Assembly (NCBI RefSeq): GCF_001747105.1
Contig: NZ_MDGQ01000003.1
Location: 186,001 to 250,000, forward strand
Length of the DNA: 64,000 nucleotides
From: Roseivirga misakiensis
GTDB taxonomy: Bacteria > Bacteroidota > Bacteroidia > Cytophagales > Cyclobacteriaceae
Direction of reading: 5' to 3'
Part shown: one piece after another, positions 26,997-35,335 of the stretch
Layout of the letters: every line of letters starts with the position of its first letter
Position numbering within the stretch: position 1 is the stretch's first letter
Translations under genes and position numbers: made by a program
Notes under the pieces: generated by a model
The model's input: the letters and a program-made list of their open reading frames with translations, nothing else
What the model was told of the DNA's origin: nothing
Databases searched by the model: none

Positions 26997-28768
26997 GTAA
27001 CTACTTCTTTGTATTGCATTTGATAAAGGTTGGCATAAAACCCATTATGATCAATAAGTTCTTGATGACTACCAATTTCCTTCACTTCACCTTTGTCTAA
27101 AACTATGATTTTATCAGCACCCTGAATGGTAGAAAGTCTATGTGCTATTACTATGGCAGTCCTCCCTTTCATAAGCACTTCTATAGCACTTTGTATTAAT
27201 TCTTCCGTTTCCGTATCCACTGATGACGTAGCTTCATCTAGAACTATGATCTTTGGGTCATAAACCATGGCCCTTACAAAAGAAATCAACTGACGCTGGC
27301 CAACTGACAAAGTGGAGCCTCTTTCCATCACGTTGTAGTCATATCCGCCAGGCAGTCTTTCGATCAACTTATCCACGCCAACCAACTTGGCTGCCTCTCG
27401 CATTTTTTCATCTGGAATATCAGGGTTGCCAAGCGTAATATTTTGGCGAATGGTATCGGAAAATAAGAATACATCCTGCTGAACAACCCCAATATGGCTT
27501 CTCAATGCTCCCAGGTCAAACTCAGCTAGATTTCGATCATCGATTTCAATATCACCCTTATTAATTTCGTAAAACCGAGACAAGAGATTAATTACCGATG
27601 ACTTCCCTGCGCCAGTAGCCCCTACCAAAGCGATCGTTTCTCCTTCTTTTACCTCAAACGAAATGTCTTTTAAGACGTAATCCTCATCGTTGTAGGCAAA
27701 CCAAACATTCTTAAACGAGACTTTTCCTCGAATTTCTTTTGGTTCATAAGTGCCTTGGTCAGCTATATTTTCTTTACTATCCAGAAGATCGAAGATCCGA
27801 TTAGAACTTACTATACCCATTTGAAGCGTATTAAACCGATCGGCAATCATTCGGATGGGTCTAAAGAACATCTGAATGTAAATGATAAAGGCAATGATCA
27901 CGCCTGGCCCTGTGTTTATACTCACCAAAATACCCCTAGCCCCATACCAAACTGCCATCCCTATCGCGACGGCTTGTATGATTTCAGCCACCGGAAAATA
28001 GATCGAATAGTAAAGTACTGACTTGATATGTGCCTTTTTGTGCTCTTCGTTGATCTCTTTGAATTTCTCCATTTCTCGCTTTTCGGCGTTAAAAATCTGG
28101 ACGATATTCATTCCTGTTACATGTTCCTGAACATAGGAATTAAGATTGGAAACGGCATTACGGACTTGATTGAAAGTAACTTTTATTTTTTCCTTGAAAA
28201 TATATGTGCTGAAAATTAAGAGCGGTAAGGACGATAAACTAACCAGTGTTAGCCTCCAATCTGTCACAAACATCACGATCATTAACACAACCAGTTGAAG
28301 TAAATCTCCAATAAGCGCGGCAATTCCCTCACTGAACACATTGGAGAGCGTCTCGATATCCGAAACATTCCTGGTAACCAGTCGGCCAATAGGAGTTTTA
28401 TCGAAAAATTTGAGTTTAAGCTTGAGCAGGTGCTCATAGAGTTTTACGCGAACATCTTTGATTATTACCTGACCAACCCACCCCGACAAATAGGTATGGG
28501 AGTATTGTACAATTGCGGAGAGGACGAGGTGCACGATCAGAATGGTGGTCATAAAAACTAGACCATCATAGTCTCCCTCTGGCACATAATTATCAATGGC
28601 TCTTCGGACAAGTTCAGGGCGAATAGGTGCCAAAAGGGCCATGAATATGGTCAAGAACACCAAAAGGTAAAACTGTTTCTTGTATGGCTCAGCAAACCGA
28701 AACAGTCTTCTCAACACCTGAAAATCGATCAGGTTACCACTTTTTACTTTTTCTTTCTCTTGTTCCAA
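26993..28768 (-). CDS. ABC exporter half with canonical catalytic Glu and degenerate signature (TM288/BmrD-like)
   Basis: 591 residues. Exporter membrane domain (about 25-320) then ATPase domain with Walker A GATGAGKSS, Walker B VLDEATSSVD with Glu512, and signature LSVGQRQL (487-494) where the third position is Val489 rather than Gly. That is the mirror of the neighbouring exporter half (degenerate Asp514, canonical LSGGQ). It starts 3 bases after the truA stop and overlaps the next gene by 4 bases. Confidence 0.9.
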   Translation of the reverse strand: MEQEKEKVKSGNLIDFQVLRRLFRFAEPYKKQFYLLVFLTIFMALLAPIRPELVRRAIDNYVPEGDYDGLVFMTTILIVHLVLSAIVQYSHTYLSGWVGQVIIKDVRVKLYEHLLKLKLKFFDKTPIGRLVTRNVSDIETLSNVFSEGIAALIGDLLQLVVLMIVMFVTDWRLTLVSLSSLPLLIFSTYIFKEKIKVTFNQVRNAVSNLNSYVQEHVTGMNIVQIFNAEKREMEKFKEINEEHKKAHIKSVLYYSIYFPVAEIIQAVAIGMAVWYGARGILVSINTGPGVIIAFIIYIQMFFRPIRMIADRFNTLQMGIVSSNRIFDLLDSKENIADQGTYEPKEIRGKVSFKNVWFAYNDEDYVLKDISFEVKEGETIALVGATGAGKSSVINLLSRFYEINKGDIEIDDRNLAEFDLGALRSHIGVVQQDVFLFSDTIRQNITLGNPDIPDEKMREAAKLVGVDKLIERLPGGYDYNVMERGSTLSVGQRQLISFVRAMVYDPKIIVLDEATSSVDTETEELIQSAIEVLMKGRTAIVIAHRLSTIQGADKIIVLDKGEVKEIGSHQELIDHNGFYANLYQMQYKEVVT

Positions 28769-28771
28769 TTG

Positions 28772-29551
28772 CTAGAGATAAATGTCTTTGGGGTAATTAA
28801 CCGCCGTTAAAAATAGCCCATGAGGTGGCACCGCTCGGCCTGCCTTTTGCCTGTCCTTTGATTTAATGACTTGGACAAAGTCTTCAACCGAAAGTTTATT
28901 TTCCCCTACTAGTAGCAAGGTTCCGACCAAAGCCCTGACCATACCACGTAAAAACCTGTTTGCCCTTACGTGAAAAACCAACTGATCGTTTTCTATAAAC
29001 CAGTTTGCATGGCTGATGTTGCAAATAAAGTTATTCACTTCGGTTTTTACCTTACTAAAACTCTCAAAGTCCTGCTCACCAACTAACTTCTCTGCTGCCA
29101 AATTCATTAAACCCAAATCTAGCGCTTGGCTAAAGTAATAACTATCTGAAATCAGGAAAGGTGATTTCTTTGTGTGAATAAAATAGTGATACCCCCTTTC
29201 AACCGCATCGAATCTAGTATGTGCATCTCCCTCCACAGGTCGGCAAGCATTGATGGCTATATCGTTTGGAAGAATACTGTTCAGTTTATACACCAATTCT
29301 TCTGACACTAATGGTTTATCATAGTCAAAATGTGCAACCTGCACTTTTGCATGCACCCCAGTATCTGTTCTTCCACTACCCATTATGCTAATCTCCTCTC
29401 TTAAAATGGTGGAAAGACCATTTTGTATCTCAGCTTGAATAGTATGCGCATTGGGTTGAATCTGCCAACCATGGTAGCGAGTACCTTTATAACTGAGATG
29501 AAGAAAGTAGCGGGCCAAATCTAAATTTTCTAGTGGCTTAACATTTTTCAA
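28772..29551 (-). CDS. truA: tRNA pseudouridine(38-40) synthase
   Basis: 259 residues. Catalytic Asp in GSGRTDTGVHA, plus YKGTRYHGWQIQPNAHT at the N-terminus and FLRGMVRALVGTLLLVG near the C-terminus, all TruA hallmarks. It makes pseudouridine at positions 38-40 of the anticodon arm. It overlaps the thiolase gene by 14 bases and is followed closely by the ABC exporter half, so it is co-transcribed with it. Confidence 0.94.
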   Translation of the reverse strand: MKNVKPLENLDLARYFLHLSYKGTRYHGWQIQPNAHTIQAEIQNGLSTILREEISIMGSGRTDTGVHAKVQVAHFDYDKPLVSEELVYKLNSILPNDIAINACRPVEGDAHTRFDAVERGYHYFIHTKKSPFLISDSYYFSQALDLGLMNLAAEKLVGEQDFESFSKVKTEVNNFICNISHANWFIENDQLVFHVRANRFLRGMVRALVGTLLLVGENKLSVEDFVQVIKSKDRQKAGRAVPPHGLFLTAVNYPKDIYL

Positions 29552-30737
29552 AGACTATTGCCGCACCTTGACCTACTCCTATGCACATCGTCGCTAAACC
29601 GTACTTGGCATTGGGCTGCTTTTTCATTTCGTGGAGTAGTGTTGCTGTAATCCTCGTGCCACTAGCACCAAGTGGATGGCCTATGGCGATTGAGCCTCCA
29701 TTTACGTTTACTTTGGCAGGATCTAACTCTAGTTCTTGCATGCAAGGAATAGCTTGTGCCGCGAAAGCTTCGTTAAGTTCAACTAGATCTAAATCACTAG
29801 CCTTCAACCCTGCTCTTTTTAGCGCCTTTCTTGAAGCTGGAATAGGACCGACACCCATTATATCTGGTGAAACACCAGCAATGGCCATTGATTTCACCTG
29901 CGCCATTGGTGTTAGGTTGTATTTCTTTAAAGTATTCTCATTAACGATGAGACAAGCTGCAGCTCCATCATTAATTCCAGAGGAATTACCTGCCGTGACA
30001 CTTCCATCTTTCTTAAATGCTGGCTTCAAACTCGCTAATTTTTCGATTGAGGATAGCCTTGGGTGTTCATCTTTATCAAAATGAATTGGATCGGCTCTTC
30101 GTTGCGGTACAGCTATCGGAACGATCTCTTCTTTGAACTTACCTGCATCGTGTGCCGCTTGATACTTCAACTGCGTATGATGGGCAAATTCATCTTGTGC
30201 TTCACGGCTAACTTTCCATCGTTCTGAAACATTCTCTGCCGTTTCACCCATTCCGTAAGGGTAGTGAAGCTCCGATAATTTTGGATTTGGAAACCTCCAT
30301 CCAATAGTCGTATCATAAATGTCAGTTGCTCTGCTAAATGCCGTCTCAGATTTAGCCATGACAAAGGGTGCTCTTGTCATACTTTCTGTTCCTCCGGCAA
30401 TATATGCATCTCCATCGCCCACCATTAGTCCTCTACTGGCATCCATAATAGACTGAAGCCCAGAAGCGCAAAGTCTGTTGACAGTAATTCCACCAACTTC
30501 TAAAGGCATACCTGCCAATAAAGCCGCCATTCTAGCGACATTTCGGTTATCTTCTCCGGCCTGATTAGCTGCGCCAAAGATCACATCTTCTACCAACGCA
30601 GGATCGAAAGATGCATTTCTAGCTAAGAGCGATTTGATAACGTGAGCAGCTAAATCATCGGGTCTTACCGAGGCAAGAGTTCCTCCAAACTTTCCTATTG
30701 GTGTTCTTACAATATCAACGATATAAGCAGATTCCAT
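29538..30737 (-). CDS. Acetyl-CoA C-acyltransferase (thiolase)
   Basis: 399 residues. Acylated cysteine Cys90 in VNRLCASGLQ, the His motif GHPLGASGTR, and the C-terminal Cys in CIGVGQGAAI (usually GGGQG). NEAFAAQ is present. Degradative (FadA/PcaF) or biosynthetic type cannot be separated from sequence alone, but length and start (YIVDIVRTPIGKFGG) favour the degradative fatty-acid type. The partner 3-hydroxyacyl-CoA dehydrogenase is not in this window. It overlaps truA. Confidence 0.93.
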   Translation of the reverse strand: MESAYIVDIVRTPIGKFGGTLASVRPDDLAAHVIKSLLARNASFDPALVEDVIFGAANQAGEDNRNVARMAALLAGMPLEVGGITVNRLCASGLQSIMDASRGLMVGDGDAYIAGGTESMTRAPFVMAKSETAFSRATDIYDTTIGWRFPNPKLSELHYPYGMGETAENVSERWKVSREAQDEFAHHTQLKYQAAHDAGKFKEEIVPIAVPQRRADPIHFDKDEHPRLSSIEKLASLKPAFKKDGSVTAGNSSGINDGAAACLIVNENTLKKYNLTPMAQVKSMAIAGVSPDIMGVGPIPASRKALKRAGLKASDLDLVELNEAFAAQAIPCMQELELDPAKVNVNGGSIAIGHPLGASGTRITATLLHEMKKQPNAKYGLATMCIGVGQGAAIVFEKC

Positions 30738-30865
30738 GGCTATAATTTACGGTGTGAGCTTTAGAAGCTACGAAGTAAAGAATTTTGGTTTAGCATTGAA
30801 AATTCCAAAGCAAAACGTAATTCTAAAATCCGAACGCTTAAATTTGTCGATCAAATAACAAAACA

Positions 30866-31363
30866 ATGATCCAAAGAATTCAAACTGTCCTTTTATTGTG
30901 TGTCGCTGTTTGTATGGGAATGGTACTCGCCTATTTTATTTGGGCAGAAGTAAACGAAAGCAACAACACGGTTTCAGTGATGACGGCTTTTAAAATGGAA
31001 GTTATTGATACAGCTGGAACTTTATCCGATAAGTCTGACGACACCGTCGTTTCTACTACCTCTACCTGGTACATTGGTGTTTTAGCAATTGCGGCTTCTT
31101 TGGTAGCCATATTTTCTGTTTTTCAGTTTAAAAACAGACTGAACCAAATGAAACTAGGTGCATTAAATGCATTATTAATGGCTGCTACTCTTGGTCTGAG
31201 TTTTTATAATATCTCTGAGTTTGAAAAAATCAGTCCTGAAATACAAGGGAGCATTCAAGCGGGCTTTTTCTTTCCAGCAGCAGCCATGATTTTAAACATT
31301 CTGGCCAATAGGTTCATCCGTAAAGATGAAAAACTGGTCAAATCTGTTGATAGAATTCGTTAG
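30866..31363 (+). CDS. DUF4293 membrane protein
   Basis: 165 residues with four predicted membrane helices (about 5-25, 67-85, 95-115 and 130-150). The start MIQRIQTVLLLCVAVCMG is the DUF4293 signature, found almost only in Bacteroidota. Function unknown. Convergent with the barrel-like gene, whose stop is 5 bases away. Confidence 0.88.
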   Translation: MIQRIQTVLLLCVAVCMGMVLAYFIWAEVNESNNTVSVMTAFKMEVIDTAGTLSDKSDDTVVSTTSTWYIGVLAIAASLVAIFSVFQFKNRLNQMKLGALNALLMAATLGLSFYNISEFEKISPEIQGSIQAGFFFPAAAMILNILANRFIRKDEKLVKSVDRIR

Positions 31364-31367
31364 CGAT

Positions 31368-31982
31368 TTATTTTCCTGTTGGTATTCTATAGCCGATCGT
31401 TAGTCTAAAGTCTAGCACCTGATCTCGATTTATTCTTACGTCTCGAAAGGGCTGAAAATGAGGATTAATTCCTATGGCAGCGTCAACAAAAAAGGACTTA
31501 AGAAAAGTCTTTCTATATCCGTAGTAGACGCCAATCATTGGTAATGCTTCAAATGTTCTGTCGGAAGCTGTAAATGACAATTGCTCTCTAGTGGATGCAA
31601 AAGTTAGGAGGTTATTTACTCTTGCTCCAAAATAATGTCCTTCGTAAACTCCTTCTTTCAAGAAGTATTTCATGTCTAAACTCAATGACATTTTTATGTT
31701 ATGTGCATCTCTCACATTGGCTTCTCCCTCTGTAGTTACGTCAATGATGGTGTTGCTGATATTCTTACCGAAGGAGTAAAATCCTTCAACCCCTAGTACA
31801 ATTCGATCATTAATCGGTTTGTTATACCAAATGGACATACCGCCGAATAATTCATTTTTCTGAGCAGCAGCTAGTGGGTTGATGGTAATATCAATTGAAG
31901 CTGATTTCTTATCTGTCTCTTGTCCAAAAAGAAATATTGATGCTGTAAAAAACATCGTTAGGATGTAAAGTGTCTTTTTCAT
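31368..31982 (-). CDS. Exported outer-membrane-beta-barrel-like protein
   Basis: 204 residues from ATG 31982 (frame open to 32003). Signal peptide MKKTLYILTMFFTASIFLFGQ, then alternating amphipathic strands (MSIWYNKPINDRIVLGVEGFYSFG, SLSLDMKYFLKEGVYEGHYFGAR, PMIGVYYGYRKTFLKSFFVDAAIG) and a C-terminal LDFRLTIGYRIPTGK. This fits a small porin- or OmpW-like barrel. No substrate can be assigned. Confidence 0.7.
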   Translation of the reverse strand: MKKTLYILTMFFTASIFLFGQETDKKSASIDITINPLAAAQKNELFGGMSIWYNKPINDRIVLGVEGFYSFGKNISNTIIDVTTEGEANVRDAHNIKMSLSLDMKYFLKEGVYEGHYFGARVNNLLTFASTREQLSFTASDRTFEALPMIGVYYGYRKTFLKSFFVDAAIGINPHFQPFRDVRINRDQVLDFRLTIGYRIPTGK

Positions 31983-32066
31983 GGTGTTTTTTGTTGCAAG
32001 CAAATGAAACCATTTCTAAATAACCGTTAAGCCTAGTTAATAGATGTTTAAAGCGGTTAATATCTG

Positions 32067-32654
32067 TTAATGTAGCGCAGATCTTATTTTCAGATTGGCC
32101 AGAATTCTCGCCTCCTTTTGCATGAGTTCGTCCAATTTGGAATAGACAAGGTCTTCATCGAAATAATTCAGCGCCAGTTTCACATAGATATTACCGTGCT
32201 TAGCCTCAGACACCCATAGTTCTTTGTAAAATTTCTTTAGCACAGGGTCATCAATATTCTCTGCGACTAACTTAAACCTTTCGCAACCCCGGCACTCAAT
32301 TACGGAGCCTAATAGCAACCGAATTAAGAAACGTGAATCCGATGAGCCTCCTTTTGCCTCGTTCATCAACTGGTGTATATATAAATCTGGTTCCATTTTA
32401 GCTGGCAGCGGCACGTTCTTCTGTTTCATTACTTCATATACCTGTTGAAAATGTTCGAGCTCCTCAAGCGCCGTTTCGATCATATCTGGGATAATTAAAT
32501 CCCGATCTGGATATTTTGCTATCAAACTCATTGCCATGGCAGAAGCCTTACGCTCACAATCGGCATGATCTTGTAAAAATGAAGGGAAATCGGCCATTAC
32601 AGCATCTATCCAATCTTGCGAAGACGCAGTCAATACTTCTACAGAATACTTCAT
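32067..32654 (-). CDS. miaE: tRNA-(ms2io6A)-hydroxylase MiaE-like
   Basis: 195 residues. Ferritin-like four-helix di-iron enzyme. The carboxylate/His ligands appear as DHADCERKA, ALEELEHFQ, IECRGCERF and SEAKHGN, matching MiaE. It hydroxylates the isopentenyl side chain of ms2i6A37 in tRNA. miaA and miaB are not adjacent. The 262-base gap upstream (32655-32916) holds no gene I can support and contains the promoter regions of this gene and the divergent glycosyltransferase gene. Confidence 0.86.
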   Translation of the reverse strand: MKYSVEVLTASSQDWIDAVMADFPSFLQDHADCERKASAMAMSLIAKYPDRDLIIPDMIETALEELEHFQQVYEVMKQKNVPLPAKMEPDLYIHQLMNEAKGGSSDSRFLIRLLLGSVIECRGCERFKLVAENIDDPVLKKFYKELWVSEAKHGNIYVKLALNYFDEDLVYSKLDELMQKEARILANLKIRSALH

Positions 32655-32904
32655 GAAATTTGCTTTAAACTTGGCCCTAAGTTATTGAAACGAAAGAATA
32701 TTCAAGGAGTGCCAAGGAATGTTTAACAACAAAAGTACATCTACGCCTTTCGTTATACCGCAAGGAGTTATTGTTTCGAACTCAGCCTGGTCAAAACGGT
32801 AAGTAATCAAGAAAACGACAGCAGGGCATCCTATTAACTTTATGAGATAGATTAACATCTACACATTTAAGACCATTGTTTAGGTTTTTTGATACCCCGA
32901 TGAT

Positions 32905-32912
32905 TAGGTTTG
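32905..32912 (+). promoter_or_regulatory. Possible -7 element of the glycosyltransferase gene
   Basis: TAGGTTTG matches TAnnTTTG and ends 4 bases before the GTG start, which would make the mRNA almost leaderless. No well-spaced -33 TTTG is found, so support is weak. Confidence 0.3.
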
Positions 32913-32916
32913 CTCT

Positions 32917-34149
32917 GTGCCAATTCCTCAAAAGTATATCGAGAACTACTTTAAGAGGTTCGCTGAAAAAGAACCTTTAATTCAGGAACCGATTGACCCA
33001 AAATGCGAGATGATTATTGTGATTCCATGTCACAATGAACCGAACCTACTCGGCACATTAGAATCCTTAGTCGCTTGTGATTTGCCTGACGTTTCTGTCG
33101 AAGTGTTAGTCGTTTTAAATCAAAAATCTGAAGTGGGAAATGAAGCGGAAAATAAACAGAACCGTAAGACCCTTTCAGAATTCAATCAATGGTCGAAAAA
33201 CCACCTAAATAGCACCTTAAAATTTCACCTCATCGAAGCTCTTTCTATGCCAGCCAAACACGCTGGAGTAGGACTTGCCAGAAAAATTGGCATGGATGAA
33301 GCCCTCAGAAGGTTTATATCTATTCATCGAGATGGTACAATTGTATGTTTGGATGCCGACTGCACTGTTTCCAAGAGTTATCTAAAGTCCATTGATCAAA
33401 AATTTACAGCTTCCGATGCAGGACTGGGTGAGGTGTCATACGAACACCTCTTTGAAAGAGAGTCGGACTTATCTCTAAAAACTGGCATCCTTTATTACGA
33501 GCTATTTCTAAGGTATTATGTGGAAGGGTTGAAATATGCTGGCTTCCCTTATGCTATTCAAACCATCGGTTCATGTATGCTTGTAAAAGCATCTGTTTAT
33601 GCCAAACATGGTGGAATGAACAAGCGGAAAGCAGGGGAAGATTTCTACTTTTTGCACAAGATTATTCCACATGAAAAATTTACCGAGGTTAACCTTGGGA
33701 AGGTATATCCATCTTGTAGAACGTCAGATAGGGTACCATTTGGTACAGGCAAAGCACAACAGGATTGGTTGGATCAATCGGAATCTATTTATCTTGCTTA
33801 TGACCCGAAAATTTTCTCAGAACTGAAGGATCTTTTTCGTACAGTCGATGACTTTTATCAGGATGAAGTTATTGAAGTATTAGAACGCCTATCTCCTATT
33901 TCTAAAGCCTTTATGGTGGAGTTCTCTTTCCAAGAAAAATTGGAGTTGATCAAGGTAAACTGTAAATCAAACGATCAATTTAGAAAACAGTTCTTTATTT
34001 GGTTCGATGGTTTCCTTTGCATGAAGTACGTACATTTTGTGAGGGATAACTTCCATCCAAACATACCCATCATCAAAGCTATGGATCATGCTGATTTCGA
34101 TTGGGATTCTCGAACAAGAGAACTTTTAAGGGCTGTTGGAGATCTCTAA
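32917..34149 (+). CDS. Family 2 glycosyltransferase
   Basis: 410 residues from GTG 32917 (no ATG in frame upstream). GT-A fold: VIPCHNEPNLLGTLESL at the start of the nucleotide-sugar domain, the DxD motif in CLDADCTVSKSY, and a later GEDFYFLHKI block typical of GT2 acceptor loops. No membrane helix is evident. Acceptor and sugar unknown. The gene stands alone rather than in a polysaccharide cluster, and the stop overlaps the convergent lipoprotein gene by 4 bases. Confidence 0.8.
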   Translation: MPIPQKYIENYFKRFAEKEPLIQEPIDPKCEMIIVIPCHNEPNLLGTLESLVACDLPDVSVEVLVVLNQKSEVGNEAENKQNRKTLSEFNQWSKNHLNSTLKFHLIEALSMPAKHAGVGLARKIGMDEALRRFISIHRDGTIVCLDADCTVSKSYLKSIDQKFTASDAGLGEVSYEHLFERESDLSLKTGILYYELFLRYYVEGLKYAGFPYAIQTIGSCMLVKASVYAKHGGMNKRKAGEDFYFLHKIIPHEKFTEVNLGKVYPSCRTSDRVPFGTGKAQQDWLDQSESIYLAYDPKIFSELKDLFRTVDDFYQDEVIEVLERLSPISKAFMVEFSFQEKLELIKVNCKSNDQFRKQFFIWFDGFLCMKYVHFVRDNFHPNIPIIKAMDHADFDWDSRTRELLRAVGDL

Positions 34150-35237
34150 ACACTATCGATTAAAGAAATCAAATCAAGGACATAGAGTTCATCCTTTTGT
34201 TCAGGGTGAAAAAAGATGATTCTATTGTCAGGCGTGATGGTGTAAACTTGCATCCATTCTTCAATTTTGAGAGCCAGAATTGGATTACCGTCCCAATCAA
34301 ATATATAAGACTTACGCTCTGTCAAAGGCACACTTCTCAAATTACCTGTATTGGTCGGAGGATCCACTTTTTCAAAAGATTTCTCTTGATAGATACTAAT
34401 TATAAAATCATCATTCGCCTCCAAGCTCTGGAAGTAACTATAATAACCCAAACCACGCAAGCCCATTTTGTAAGGACCAATTTCAATTGGTTTTTGTTGA
34501 TTTTCAGGCAATACTTCAACAACTTTTGATGTTCCAGTTATTAGGTTCTCTATCTTGAGAAAGGGGAAACGAGTATAGGCAGATACTACTTTACCTTTAT
34601 CTGGCTTCGACGCTGTTCTGCTTTGATAAAGATCAGAATAGGCCGTCCTTGGAACTTCAGGTTCTAGGTCAAGGAAATCCCCAAAACTAGAAGTATCGCC
34701 GTTTATCGTAAATGTTGAATACTCATTATGAGTAAAACCTACCACTCCACCGAAAGTGGAATCATTTATCATGAATATATCGTTAATTGGACGATAAAAT
34801 CCAGGAATTTTCTTCTCGACCTTTACTTCAACCTGAAGTCCATTTGGTCCCATTGTAACTCCATAGCGCCTTACAAACTCTGAAGAGCTTGCCACAATAT
34901 CATTACCTATTCTGTTAAAATTTGCCCCATTTACTCGATTGAACTCACCCGGGCCTTCTCCCTTTTTACCAAAGCCGCCTAAGTATTTACCAGAATAATC
35001 AAAAGCTTTAATAATCGGGGTCGAATTATTACTTGTTGAAAACAATATATCGGAAGTCGAAACAAAGCCAGCTGTACTCAAAATATTTTCCGTCAATAAT
35101 AAAGTATCCAAGAGTCCCAGAACCTCTATTGTTGTATCAAATGGAGAAGTAGTTGGTTGAATAACTTTCGACTCCTTTTTGCAGGCACAAACTGAAATGA
35201 TCAAAAGGAGGAGCAAATACTCAATAATTTTTTTCAT
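34146..35237 (-). CDS. 6-bladed beta-propeller lipoprotein
   Basis: 363 residues. Lipoprotein signal ending at SVCAC near position 19. A propeller blade motif FDYSGKYLGGFGKKGEGPGEF is the family hallmark, and repeated 'hydrophobic-x-D-W-x-G-N' strands follow (YIFDWDGNPILALKI). Such Bacteroidota proteins (BF3164-like) are of unknown function. It lies directly downstream of a RND permease gene (98-base gap) and is a paralogue of the propeller genes at 42.7-45.7 kb, so the family is spread over both sides of the efflux locus. Confidence 0.8.
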   Translation of the reverse strand: MKKIIEYLLLLLIISVCACKKESKVIQPTTSPFDTTIEVLGLLDTLLLTENILSTAGFVSTSDILFSTSNNSTPIIKAFDYSGKYLGGFGKKGEGPGEFNRVNGANFNRIGNDIVASSSEFVRRYGVTMGPNGLQVEVKVEKKIPGFYRPINDIFMINDSTFGGVVGFTHNEYSTFTINGDTSSFGDFLDLEPEVPRTAYSDLYQSRTASKPDKGKVVSAYTRFPFLKIENLITGTSKVVEVLPENQQKPIEIGPYKMGLRGLGYYSYFQSLEANDDFIISIYQEKSFEKVDPPTNTGNLRSVPLTERKSYIFDWDGNPILALKIEEWMQVYTITPDNRIIFFHPEQKDELYVLDLISLIDSV

Positions 35238-35335
35238 AGGATTGATTATTTAAGTAAATGCCATCGATTTTAAGTTGATTATCGTTTTTTGATCTATAAA
35301 CATATAAAACGAAACAATCAGAAGTACCCGAGTAA

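Noticed and set aside
27253-28219. Plus-strand open frames across the ABC exporter gene
   Set aside because: Shadows in other frames of the well-supported minus-strand exporter.
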